Below are positions 51,101 through 58,648 of a stretch of DNA of 64,000 nt, one piece after another. The first letter of the stretch is position 1, and each line of letters opens with the position of its first letter. Source of the stretch: Nonomuraea coxensis DSM 45129 (lineage in GTDB: Bacteria; Actinomycetota; Actinomycetes; Streptosporangiales; Streptosporangiaceae). The stretch covers positions 5,250,501 to 5,314,500 of the forward strand of contig NZ_CP068985.1 of NCBI RefSeq assembly GCF_019397265.1, in the 5' to 3' direction. A program made the position numbers and the translations under genes. Below the pieces are notes generated by a model. That model saw only the letters and a program-made list of their open reading frames with translations, did not search any database and was not told where the DNA came from.

Positions 51101-51347
51101 ACTCGCGCACGATCGACAGCGGCGGCCGGATGCGCTTGACGAAGCGGCTCTCGTCGCACACCTCGGCGACCAGGTCGGGGTCGAAGACCATCACGATGGT
51201 CCGGCCGGCGACCTCCAGGCGGAAGACGCCCTCCTCCCGGTAACGGGCCGCCACCTCGACGAAGTGCTCCGTCGGCGCGTGCGCGGGGATCTGCAACGTG
51301 TTGCCGAGGAGGGGCAGCCCTTGCGGGGCGGGGATCGTCCGTGCCAT
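48183..51347 (-). CDS. Self-sufficient cytochrome P450 / NADPH-P450 reductase (CYP102, P450BM3 type)
   Basis: A 1054-residue fusion starting at ATG 51347 (GGAG 6 bp upstream); ATG 51371 lies inside an operator and is less likely. P450 domain: I-helix AGHETT (266-271), ExxR E323-R326, heme loop FGNGERACIG with Cys403. Reductase: FMN domain from about 485 (YGSNLGTSADLAERL), FAD motif RYYSVSSSPL, NADPH motif GPGTGFAPLRGF. R49 and F89 match the substrate residues R47 and F87 of P450BM3, but Tyr51 is replaced by Met53. It probably hydroxylates fatty acids near the omega end using NADPH. It is divergent from a TetR gene with two operators between them. Confidence 0.95.
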   Translation of the reverse strand: MARTIPAPQGLPLLGNTLQIPAHAPTEHFVEVAARYREEGVFRLEVAGRTIVMVFDPDLVAEVCDESRFVKRIRPPLSIVREFGGDGLFTAERHEPVWGQAHRILLPAFSQRSMKAYYPQFLEVAERLVASWAARQGEDLPVADDMTRLTLDTISLTGFGHRFDSFDSPELHPFLKAMGGALTEAMLRNQQLPFVTRLKRRHEEAYQRDIATMRALVDDVIRERRAGGGGGSGDLLGLMLEAADPRTGARLSDENIRNQVLTFLIAGHETTSGLLSFALYNLLREPHTLARAYEEVDRLLPGDEPPSYETIMKLDVVPRVLEETLRLWSPIPAFGVSAIEDTEIGGYPIPKDQGVGVLLPVLHRHPKAWERPDEFDIDRWLPGQREHHHPAAYKPFGNGERACIGRQFALTEARLALAMILRRFALSDPDAYRMKIKQTLTLKPDGFTLRVRERRAHERTVAALPAAALPAAVTSERERDVEVAGVPLTVAYGSNLGTSADLAERLAERAGRAGFATTLTTLDELAATLTTPGEAGPPPEGPLIVVASSYNGKAPDNAQRFDALGTLPDLSGTRLAVLGCGNTQWPTYQAFPRRVSDKLTAAGAVPLVERGEADTDGDFDGDVSAWTARLWAALAGEYGAGAAATGPRYTMEVLSEAEVRPAVVSERAVPLTVVANEELTGDPAGLWDFSAEAPRPGVRSIVARLPEGVTYTAGDHLAVFAKNDPELVEWALRCLRVPREQVLRLRASGATHLPVDTPVTAGLLLSEFAELQEVATRADLEALAAHTGCPFTRRQLAELTANYAEEVLAKRLSPLALLDRFPAIELPLPVFLELAGPIRPRYYSVSSSPLADPSLARLTVGLVEGPAWSGSGTYHGTCSAYLAGLGEGEVFYGYVRVPAPAFRLPADPSTPVILVGPGTGFAPLRGFLEERALSAAPGRVLVFAGCRHPEHDLLYRDELAAWAGRPEVSVRTAFSAVAGHPYRYVQDALAAHGEEVWELLERGAHVYVCGDGLRMAPAVRQALLDLHRERSGGDGAAWLAGLEEVGRYQQDVFA

Positions 51348-51366
51348 CACGTGCTCCAGGAAGGTA

Positions 51367-51406
51367 GCCATACACCGTATGGCTGACGCTACCATACGGT
51401 GTATGG
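51367..51406. promoter_or_regulatory. Two TetR operators between CYP102 and its regulator
   Basis: GCCATAC-ACC-GTATGGC (51367-51383) and CCATAC-GGT-GTATGG (51392-51406) are perfect palindromes with the same 6-bp arms and 3-bp centres, about 24 bp centre to centre. The first lies at the CYP102 promoter; the second covers the TetR start codon at 51403. Matching arms indicate one dimeric protein binding twice, repressing both genes. Confidence 0.85.
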
Positions 51407-51984
51407 CCGTGAGCGCGCGCAGGGGAACCCCGCTGAACATCGACGAGATCAGCGCCGCGGCGCTGCGACTGGTGGACGCCGGCGGCGTCGAAGGGCTGTC
51501 CATGCGCAAGCTGGCCGCCGAGCTCGCCGTCAACCCGATGTCGCTCTACCACCACGTGGAGAGCAAGGAGGCGCTGCTGGAGCTCGTGTGCGCCACGGCG
51601 GCGCGCCGGATGAGCCTGCCGTCCGACGACGGCCGGCCGTGGCAGGAGCAGCTTCGCGCCCTGGCGCTCGCCTACCACCGGCACGCACGGCAGCACCCCG
51701 CCCTGTGGATCTACGTGCACGGTCATCCGCGCATGGTCGCCGACCGGCGGATGTCACTGTGGCAGGTGCTGGAGCGCATCCTGCGGCTGGCGGGGGTGCC
51801 CGAGGAGGAGCTGCGGCGCACGAGCGACGTGCTGTACGCGTTCGTGTCGGGGATCATCTCGTCGCAGCTGCGGGGTCACCTGCCCGACGACCCCGAGGAG
51901 ACCGGGCGCAGCCTGAACATCGCGGTCGAGCTCATCGTCCGGGGCCTGGAAGGCGGCGCGGCGGGCGCCGGCGCGCGGGGCTGA
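51403..51984 (+). CDS. TetR-family repressor of the CYP102 gene
   Basis: A 193-residue TetR protein. HTH (about 9-55): NIDEISAAALRLVDAGG, LSMRKLAAELAVNPMSLYHHV. The C-terminal domain has TetR_C-like features (RMSLWQVLERILRLAG). ATG 51403 lies inside the second operator, so the transcript is probably leaderless or nearly so; GTG 51409 is the alternative. TetR-type regulators next to CYP102 genes in bacilli respond to fatty acids; the same logic is likely here. Two identical operators support autoregulation. Confidence 0.93.
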   Translation: MAVSARRGTPLNIDEISAAALRLVDAGGVEGLSMRKLAAELAVNPMSLYHHVESKEALLELVCATAARRMSLPSDDGRPWQEQLRALALAYHRHARQHPALWIYVHGHPRMVADRRMSLWQVLERILRLAGVPEEELRRTSDVLYAFVSGIISSQLRGHLPDDPEETGRSLNIAVELIVRGLEGGAAGAGARG

Positions 51985-52290
51985 TCAGCCGGCCGCCTCC
52001 CACACGGAGTCGAAGGCGGCCCCGGTGATCTCGGTGAGGTCCCAGATCTCCAGCGGCTGGTCGGTGAGGAAGCCCTGCTCGTCCTGGAGGTGCCGCCACC
52101 AGTAGCGGCGGGCGGCGCGGTCGGGGCCGACCTCGACCTGCCGGATCGCCCACTGCTCGCCATCGCCGCCCTCGACGCTCTCGAACAGCCACACGCGGCC
52201 CGCGTCGTCGGCGGTGTGCCAGTAGCGGCGCGGGCCCTCGGACTCGGCGAGCTGCCGGACCAGCGGCCGGCGAAGATCAGGAGCTACCAC
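51985..52290 (-). CDS. Small conserved hypothetical protein
   Basis: A 101-residue soluble protein rich in Trp and acidic residues: RYWHTADDAGRVWLFESVEG, QWAIRQVEV, YWWRHLQDEQGFL and AFDSVWEAA. The layout loosely resembles small DUF6881-like proteins, but I would not assign it. It lies back to back with the TetR gene (stops adjacent at 51984/51985) and 9 bp upstream of the end of the beta-helix gene. Function unknown. Confidence 0.7.
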   Translation of the reverse strand: MVAPDLRRPLVRQLAESEGPRRYWHTADDAGRVWLFESVEGGDGEQWAIRQVEVGPDRAARRYWWRHLQDEQGFLTDQPLEIWDLTEITGAAFDSVWEAAG

Positions 52291-52299
52291 CGCCCCATG

Positions 52300-53553
52300 C
52301 TAACGGCCGCTCTGGTAGGCCCCCGCGTCCGGCGTGCCGTCCAGCTCGCGGCCCAGGATGTCCTTGGGGCGGCCCTTGCCGCCGCCGAACCAGGCGGCGC
52401 TCAGCGGCAGGGCACGGCCGATGGCCGGGGAACCGGGCCGCAGCCGCAGGTCGGTGCGGGAGACGAACCTCGGGTCGGCCACGACGGACTTGGGCCCGAG
52501 CTTGAACTTGGTGCGCCCCTGGTAGACGCTGCCGGCCTCGTCGGCGCCCTTGCCGTCCTCCCAGCCGGCCTCGCCGCCGACGATGATGACGTTGTTGCGG
52601 AGCTTGAGGATCCCGGGCGAGCAGCCGTCGTGGCAGGACCAGCCGATGGTCTCCTTGGCGGGCAGGTAGACCGAGTTGTGCACCGCGATGGTGCCCTTGA
52701 CCGGCCCGACGACGTGGCCGGGGCCACGGGTGACGAGGAAGGAGGCCCGGCCTCGGGAGGAGGTCACGACGTTGAAGGCGAAGACGTTGCCGGTGGCGGT
52801 CCTGCCCTTGCGCGCGCCGAGCTCGGTGAAGGTCTCGTTGTCGCGGGAGATGTTGTGGGTGACGAGGTTGCGGTCGCCGTCGTAGATCTCGATGGCGGCG
52901 CCGTCGGTGCCGTAGTCGGCGCTCCTGGCGTAGCTGCCGGTGATGGTGTTGCCGGTGATCACGTTGTCGTCGCCGTTGAGCAGCACGCCGAAGGCGCCGG
53001 AGTCGTCGTCGCCGCCCGCGTTGTTGACGCTCATGCGGCTGTTGTCGCTGAGGACGCTGTCGCGGACGGTGTTGCGCGAGCCGGTGATCTGCACCCCGGC
53101 GACGTTGCCGTCGGCCCGCACGCCGGAGAGCTGGTTGCCGCGGCCGTCGACGCGGAAGCCGGCCCAGCGGCAGCGGGAGGCGCGCAGGTCGCTGACCCGC
53201 CAGTTGTCGCCGCGGATGATCACGCAGTCGTTGTCGGAGCCGCTGATCCTGGCCAGCGGTCCCTTGCCGTAGGACTTGACGGAGATCGGCCGGGCGGCGG
53301 TGCCCTTGGCGGTCAGCCTGAGCGGGCCGGTGAAGGAGCTGCCGCGCTTGAGCGCGACGGTGTCGCCGGGCTTGAGGTCGGCGGCGTTGACCGCGTCGAG
53401 CGTCCTCCACGCCGCGCGGGCGCTGGTGCCCGCGGCCGAGTCGTCGCCCGCCCTGGAGTCGACGTAGTAGGTGGTGCCCGCTCGGGCCGAGGCCGCCGTC
53501 GCGGGAACGGCGGGCAGAATCGAGGCCAGGACGGCTACGGACAGCAACCTCAT
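52300..53553 (-). CDS. Secreted right-handed parallel beta-helix protein
   Basis: A 417-residue protein with a Sec signal peptide (residues 1-21, cleaved near AASA). Then TYYVDSRAGDDSAAGTSARAAWRTLDAVN, the usual opening of pectate-lyase-like beta-helix proteins, and stacked coils with repeated N-x-V/I and G-N elements (NVITGNTITGS, DRNLVTHNISRDN, GNVFAFNVV). C-terminal RPGSPAIGRA and GAYQ are typical of this group. Such proteins bind or cleave polysaccharides. No catalytic Asp/Arg set can be assigned with confidence. It lies downstream of the broken GH13 gene on the same strand. Confidence 0.9.
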   Translation of the reverse strand: MRLLSVAVLASILPAVPATAASARAGTTYYVDSRAGDDSAAGTSARAAWRTLDAVNAADLKPGDTVALKRGSSFTGPLRLTAKGTAARPISVKSYGKGPLARISGSDNDCVIIRGDNWRVSDLRASRCRWAGFRVDGRGNQLSGVRADGNVAGVQITGSRNTVRDSVLSDNSRMSVNNAGGDDDSGAFGVLLNGDDNVITGNTITGSYARSADYGTDGAAIEIYDGDRNLVTHNISRDNETFTELGARKGRTATGNVFAFNVVTSSRGRASFLVTRGPGHVVGPVKGTIAVHNSVYLPAKETIGWSCHDGCSPGILKLRNNVIIVGGEAGWEDGKGADEAGSVYQGRTKFKLGPKSVVADPRFVSRTDLRLRPGSPAIGRALPLSAAWFGGGKGRPKDILGRELDGTPDAGAYQSGR

Positions 53554-53608
53554 CTAGCGCACCACTATCTAATTGAAACGGCAATTAACACAGGCCACCG
53601 TAGCGTGT

Positions 53609-55392
53609 TCAGTGTGTGACGCGCCACACACTCAGTGACTCTGCGTCGCCGGAAATGTTGCCGGGGATCTCGTCGCCGTCCGCCGCGCCGTGCACGCCCT
53701 CCATGCGGACGCCGGTCCGCAGCGGCCCGCCCGGGGCCCGGCGGGCGGCCACCACGAGCGTCTCCTCCTCCGTCTCGCGGGCGAAGACCAGGCAGTCGGC
53801 GTCGGCGTGCAGCCAGCGCAGCCCGCCATGGCGCAGCGCGGGCTCGGCGCGGCGCAGGCCGAGCAGCGCCCGGTAGCCGGCGAGGGTGGCGGGGTCCTGG
53901 TCGGCGGGCCGGTTCCAGGCATCGGGGTGCGCGAGTGCTCGCCGTTGACGCCGGTCAGGCCGAACTCGCTGCCGGCGTAGACCATGGGCGTGCCGGGCAG
54001 CGTGGCCTGCAGGCCGAGGGCGAGCAGGTGGCGCTCGCGCGAGCCGGTGACGGTGCGTACGCGCGGCGAGTCGTGGGAGTCGAGGAGCTGCCAGGAGTGC
54101 ACGAACGAGCGCCACGACATGTGGGCGGCGAAGGTCCTGATGGTCGCGAGCGTGGCGGGCCCGTCGCGCTCGGGCACGCCGCCCGGCACCCCGAGGAAGC
54201 GGTCGAGGTCCAGGTCGGGGGCGCGCAGCCAGGCCCAGACCGGGCGGGTGAAGCCGCCGTAGTTCATGGTGCCGTGCCAGCCGCCGCGGTCGAGATCGCC
54301 GCTCGCGTCGTGGTTGTGCTCGGCGATGAGCGCCGCGTCCGGGCCGAGCGCGGCCCGCAGGTACGCGGCGGCCTCGTGCGCGTGGTCGTCGGCGCCGCGC
54401 CGGCCGGTCATGTTGGCGACGTCCACGCGCCAGCCGTCGAGCGGGCCGAGCCAGCGGGTCAGGACCGCGCGCATCTCCTCGCGCACGCGCGGGCTGGTCC
54501 AGTTGAGCTTGGGCAGCGTCTTGACGCCCCACCAGGACTCGTAGTCGCCGGTGTCACGGTCGAAGTAGAACATCTCACGCTCGGGCGCGTCGACGTCGGA
54601 GACGGCGGCGGTGAACCACGCGTGGGTGTCACCGCAGTGGTTGGTGGTGATGTCGCCGAGCAGGCGCATGCCGCGCGCGTGCAGCGCGTCCGCCAGGCGG
54701 CGCAGCGCCGCGTCGCCGCCGAGCAGCGGGTCGACCCGGTCGAAGGTGGCGGCGTCGTAGCGGTGGTTGGAGCGGGCCGGGAAGATCGGCGTCAGGTAGA
54801 CGGTGTCGGCGCCGAGGCTCTGGACGTGGTCGAGCCGCCGGACGACGCCGTCGAGGTCGCCGCCGTAGAACTGCTGGGAGGTCCCGGGCCCCGAGGGGAT
54901 GACGGGGTCGGCGTCCCAGTCGCGCGGCAGCGCCCACTCGGGCAGGCCGGGCATCGGGCGGGAGCGCTCGAAGCGGTCGGGGAAGATCTGGTAGACGATC
55001 GAGTCCCGCATCCAGCGCGGCGGCGGCTCGTGGCAGACCAGCCGGAAGTCCGTGGCGTCGGTGACGTCGTACGGGGCGAGGCCGGCCGCGGTCAGCCACA
55101 CCTGGCCCCGCCGGGTCGCCAGCAGGAACCGGTAGGGCGTGACCGGGTTGACGGCCGTGATCACGGCCCGCCACCAGGTGTCCCGGCGGCCGAGGCCGGG
55201 GACGTCCCTGGCGGCGGGCGCGGCTTCGGCGTAGCGGGGCTCGCCGTCGTGGACGGCCCGTACGCGCACGGCGGTGACGCCCGCGGCCAGCGGCGCGCGC
55301 AGCCAGAGCGTCACCCGCGCGCCGAGCGCGGGCTCCTGGTCGGGGACGTACAGGGCCGAGCCGTCGTGATGCGGCTCCTCGACGTAGCGCAA
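53609..55392 (-). pseudogene. GH13 maltodextrin hydrolase (neopullulanase-like) with a one-base frameshift
   Basis: Two frames together give one GH13 protein of about 594 residues. From TTG 55392 (GGATAGG upstream) come a CBM34-like N-terminal domain and the catalytic barrel with DITTNHCGDTH, GWRVDVANMTGR, IAEHNHD and LLDSHDSPRV, through SEFGLTGVNGEHSRTPM. At 53917-53919 the conserved TPMPW reads CC-TGG instead of CCC-TGG: one C is missing. Reading on in the next frame restores WNRPADQDPATLAGYRALLGLR and the C-terminal beta domain to TGA 53609. Total length, 1784 nt, is exactly one short of 595 codons. Unrepaired, the protein loses its C-terminal domain. A sequencing error is possible. Confidence 0.85.
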
Positions 55393-55397
55393 TGCAC

Positions 55398-55451
55398 CTA
55401 TCCCTTGACAGCGCCGGCCGTGAGGCCGGGGACGACGTACCTCTGCTCCAG
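55398..55451 (-). pseudogene. malG: Remnant of a MalG-type sugar permease gene (last 17 codons)
   Basis: Directly upstream of the GH13 gene, the minus strand reads LEQRYVVPGLTAGAVKG and then TAG. This is the characteristic C-terminus of maltose/trehalose ABC permeases of the MalG family, which in actinobacteria often precede a GH13 hydrolase gene. Upstream of 55452 the frame no longer looks like a permease. The rest of malG and any malE-malF are absent, so a deletion or inversion joined this end to unrelated DNA. Confidence 0.75.
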
Positions 55452-55495
55452 AGGAACACGCGAGGATCGGGGTGACCACACGAAGTCAGCGGCAC

Positions 55496-55571
55496 TTTGC
55501 AAGAATTGGAAGGTCTTGCGAAATAGCGCTACCAAACCCCCACGTCACTCCTGCAACTTGCGGAAAGTTGC
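55496..55571. promoter_or_regulatory. LacI/MalR-like inverted repeats upstream of the alpha-glucosidase gene
   Basis: TTTGCAAG (55496-55503) faces CTTGCGAA (55515-55522), one mismatch, 11-bp spacer. GCAACTT (55553-55559) faces AAGTTGC (55565-55571), perfect, 5-bp spacer. The CTTGC/GCAAG cores resemble operators of maltose regulators of the LacI family and the words at 40411-40430. The surrounding 220 bp (55452-55671) has no gene. Confidence 0.55.
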
Positions 55572-55671
55572 GCTTGACCGGGAACCGGCGATCGGGACAT
55601 CCTTCACCAGAACACCACCGAACCACCTGAACATCACCGGACCGCTCGGGTCCACCGGGGGAAGGACGACC

Positions 55672-57192
55672 ATGCTGCTCGGCAACGACGACTGGTGGCG
55701 GGACGCCGTCGTGTACCAGGTGTACCCGCGAAGCTTCGCCGACGCCGACGGCGACGGCACCGGCGACCTCCAGGGCGTGCGCGACCGCCTGGACTACCTC
55801 GCCCGCCTCGGCGTGGACGCGATCTGGCTGAGCCCCTTCTACACCTCTCCCCTCGCCGACGGCGGCTACGACGTGGCCGACCACCGCGACGTGGACCCGC
55901 GCTTCGGCACGCTCGCCGACTTCGACGCGCTCGTCGCCGACGCCCACGGCAAGGGCATCAGGGTCGTCGTGGACCTGGTGCCGAACCACTCCTCCGACCA
56001 GCACCCCTGGTTCCAGGCCGGGCTGCGCGACCGCTACGTCTTCCGCGACCAGCCCAACGACTGGGAGTCGATCTTCGGCGGCCCGGCGTGGACCCAGGTC
56101 GAGGACGGCCAGTGGTACCTGCACCTGTTCGCGCCGGAGCAGCCCGACCTCAACTGGGACCACCCCGAGGTGCGCGCCGAGTTCCGCGACATCCTGCGCT
56201 TCTGGCTGGACCGCGGCGTGGACGGCTTCCGCGTGGACGTGGCCCACGGCATGGTCAAGGCCGCCGGCCTCCCGGACGTCGGGGCGAAGGACGGCCCGCA
56301 GGCCGAGATGCTCGGCGACGAGCAGGTGCCGTACTTCGACCAGGACGGCGTGCACGACATCTACCGCGAGTGGCGGCCGATCCTCGACTCCTACCCGGGC
56401 GGCAGGATGGCGGTGGCCGAGGCGTGGGTCTCCTCCCCCGAGCGCCTGGCCCGCTACATCGGCCCGGACGAGCTGCACCAGGCGTTCAACTTCGAGTTCA
56501 TGATGGCCGACTTCCACGCCAAGTCGTTCCGCGCGGTCATCGAGAAGTCGCTGGCCGAGGCCGAGCTGGTCGGCGCGCCCACCACCTGGGTGCTGTCCAA
56601 CCACGACAAGCCGCGCCACGCCACCCGCCACGGCGGCCTGGCCCGCGCCCGCGCGGCCACCCTGCTCATGCTGGCCCTGCCCGGCTCGGCCTACCTCTAC
56701 AACGGCGAGGAGCTGGGCCTGCCCGACGTGCTCGACCTGCCGGACGAGCTGCGCCAGGACCCGGCGTTCCTGCGCCGGGGCGAGAGCCGCGACGGCTGCC
56801 GGGTGCCGATCCCGTGGACCGCCGAGCCCGGCTGCGGCTGGGTCGACCCGTGGCTGCCGATCCCGGCGGAGTGGACGGCGCTGTCGGCCGCGGCCCAGGA
56901 GGACGACCCGGACTCGACGCTGAACCTCTACCGGGCGGCGCTGCGCCTGCGCAGACGGCATCCGGCGCTCGGCGGCGGCACGCTGACCTGGCTGGACTCC
57001 CCCGAGGACGTCCTGGCCGTCGAGCGGCACCCCGGCCTGGTCGTGGTGCTCAACACCGGCGAGCGTCCGGTGCGGCCGGACGTCGCGGGCGAGGTGCTGC
57101 TGGCCAGCGGCCCGCTGGAGGCCGACGGGTCGATCCCGCCCGACACCGCCGTCTGGATCCAACGGTCCGGATCCAGCCCTGACGAGTCATAA
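55672..57192 (+). CDS. Alpha-glucosidase (GH13, oligo-1,6-glucosidase/AglA type)
   Basis: A 506-residue cytoplasmic GH13 enzyme starting at ATG 55672 with GGGGAAGG upstream; earlier open codons are non-coding. Motifs: WWRDAVVYQVYPRSFADADGDG (N-terminus, shown here in part), DLVPNHSSDQH, the nucleophile Asp in GFRVDVAHG, the acid Glu in VAEAWV, and LSNHDKPR. It lacks the extra domains of amylases and should release glucose from maltose-type or isomaltose oligosaccharides. It faces away from the broken GH13 gene; the shared intergenic region has LacI-type repeats. In typical actinobacteria such a gene accompanies malEFG, which here is lost. Confidence 0.93.
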   Translation: MLLGNDDWWRDAVVYQVYPRSFADADGDGTGDLQGVRDRLDYLARLGVDAIWLSPFYTSPLADGGYDVADHRDVDPRFGTLADFDALVADAHGKGIRVVVDLVPNHSSDQHPWFQAGLRDRYVFRDQPNDWESIFGGPAWTQVEDGQWYLHLFAPEQPDLNWDHPEVRAEFRDILRFWLDRGVDGFRVDVAHGMVKAAGLPDVGAKDGPQAEMLGDEQVPYFDQDGVHDIYREWRPILDSYPGGRMAVAEAWVSSPERLARYIGPDELHQAFNFEFMMADFHAKSFRAVIEKSLAEAELVGAPTTWVLSNHDKPRHATRHGGLARARAATLLMLALPGSAYLYNGEELGLPDVLDLPDELRQDPAFLRRGESRDGCRVPIPWTAEPGCGWVDPWLPIPAEWTALSAAAQEDDPDSTLNLYRAALRLRRRHPALGGGTLTWLDSPEDVLAVERHPGLVVVLNTGERPVRPDVAGEVLLASGPLEADGSIPPDTAVWIQRSGSSPDES

Positions 57193-57260
57193 CTGACGCT
57201 TTGGGGGATCTTTCCCTGCTCGCGCCATCTGTGAGCCATGACGCTCGGTAATGTCGTGGG

Positions 57261-58616
57261 ATGTCGGCGGTGTTCCGGTCGATCTGGGGCAGCTCCCTCC
57301 GGGGACGGGTGACCCTGATCGCGACGATCGTGGCGGCCCTCGTGCTGGTGCCCGTGGGCGTCGCCGCCGTCGTCCTCTCCCGGACGCTGGTCGAGTCGTC
57401 CGTCTTCGCCGACACCCGCGACACCGCCCAGCGGGTGGCGTACGAGATGCGCTCCGGCAACCTGCCCGAGGGCGCCGCCATCCCGCTGCCGAACCCGTCG
57501 GTCGACCTCATCCAGGTCATCGGCACCGACGGGCGGACGCTCGCCACCAGCGACGCCGCCCGCGCCCTCCCGCCGCTCACCGACCTGCGCCCCACGCCGC
57601 AGGACCCGGAGATCGACGTGTACAACTGCCTGCCGACCGAGTGCGTGCACCTGTCGGCGATCCGGGTGAACGTCTCCCCCGACTCGCCGGTCGTCCTCGC
57701 CGGGCGCAGCACCCCGGACGTCCTGGCCACGCGCACCCTGGAGCTCATCGTCTTCGCCGAGGTCGCGGTGCTGGTCGCGCTGGCCGGGTGGGCGACCTGG
57801 CTCATCACCGGGCGGGCGCTGCGCCCGGTCGCCACCATGCGCGAGCAGCTCGACGCGGTGCACACCGGCGACCTGAGCAGCCGCGTCAGCGAGCCGCCGG
57901 GCGAGGACGAGGTCGCCCAGCTCGCCCGCTCGATCAACGGCACGCTGACCCGCCTGGAACGTTCCGCCGAGCAGCAGCGCCAGTTCGCCTCCGACGCCTC
58001 CCACGAGCTGCGCACCCCGATCGCCGGGCTGCGGGCCCAGCTGGAGAGCGCGCAGCTCTACCCGGAGGACACCGACCTGCGTTCGCTGGTGGACAGCACC
58101 CTGCGCGACACCGACCGGCTGGAGGCGATCATCACCGACCTGCTCCTGCTCGCCAGGATCGGCTCCCGGGTGGACGCGGCCAAGGAGCGGGTGGACCTGG
58201 CCGGCCTGGTGCGCCAGGAGCTGGACCGGCGCAGCGACAAGCTGCCGGTCCACGCCGACCTCGCCGACGGCGTCGAGGTGGACGGGGTGCGGCTGCAGCT
58301 CGCCCGCGTGCTGACGAACCTGCTGGACAACGCCCAGCGGCACGCCGAGACCCACGTCCAGGTGCGCGTGACGCGCAAGGACGGCACGGCGGTGCTGTCG
58401 GTGGAGAACGACGGCCAGGAGATCCCCGAGTCCGAGCGCGAGCGCATCTTCGAGCGCTTCACCCGCCTGGACGCCTCCCGCAGCCGCGACGCCGGCGGCA
58501 CCGGCCTCGGCCTGGCCATCGCCCGGGACGTGGCGCTCGCGCACGGCGGCCAGATCTCCGCGGAGGACTTCCCGGGCGGTGCCCGGTTCGTCCTCAAACT
58601 TCCGGCGGTTACGTGA
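57261..58616 (+). CDS. Orphan HAMP sensor histidine kinase
   Basis: A 451-residue kinase: TM1 (about 18-40), extracytoplasmic sensor (about 41-170) with two Cys in YNCLPTECVHL, TM2 (about 172-195), HAMP, HisKA with His in SDASHELRTPIAG (about 250), and HATPase_c with N box LTNLLDNAQRH, G1 NDGQEIP (altered from DxGxG), FERFTRLD and GGTGLGLAI. No response regulator gene is next to it, so its partner lies elsewhere. The paired Cys may form a disulphide, hinting at redox or thiol sensing (inference). Confidence 0.93.
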   Translation: MSAVFRSIWGSSLRGRVTLIATIVAALVLVPVGVAAVVLSRTLVESSVFADTRDTAQRVAYEMRSGNLPEGAAIPLPNPSVDLIQVIGTDGRTLATSDAARALPPLTDLRPTPQDPEIDVYNCLPTECVHLSAIRVNVSPDSPVVLAGRSTPDVLATRTLELIVFAEVAVLVALAGWATWLITGRALRPVATMREQLDAVHTGDLSSRVSEPPGEDEVAQLARSINGTLTRLERSAEQQRQFASDASHELRTPIAGLRAQLESAQLYPEDTDLRSLVDSTLRDTDRLEAIITDLLLLARIGSRVDAAKERVDLAGLVRQELDRRSDKLPVHADLADGVEVDGVRLQLARVLTNLLDNAQRHAETHVQVRVTRKDGTAVLSVENDGQEIPESERERIFERFTRLDASRSRDAGGTGLGLAIARDVALAHGGQISAEDFPGGARFVLKLPAVT

Positions 58617-58648
58617 TTTCTACCGTTCCGATAGTGGATCATTGGTCC

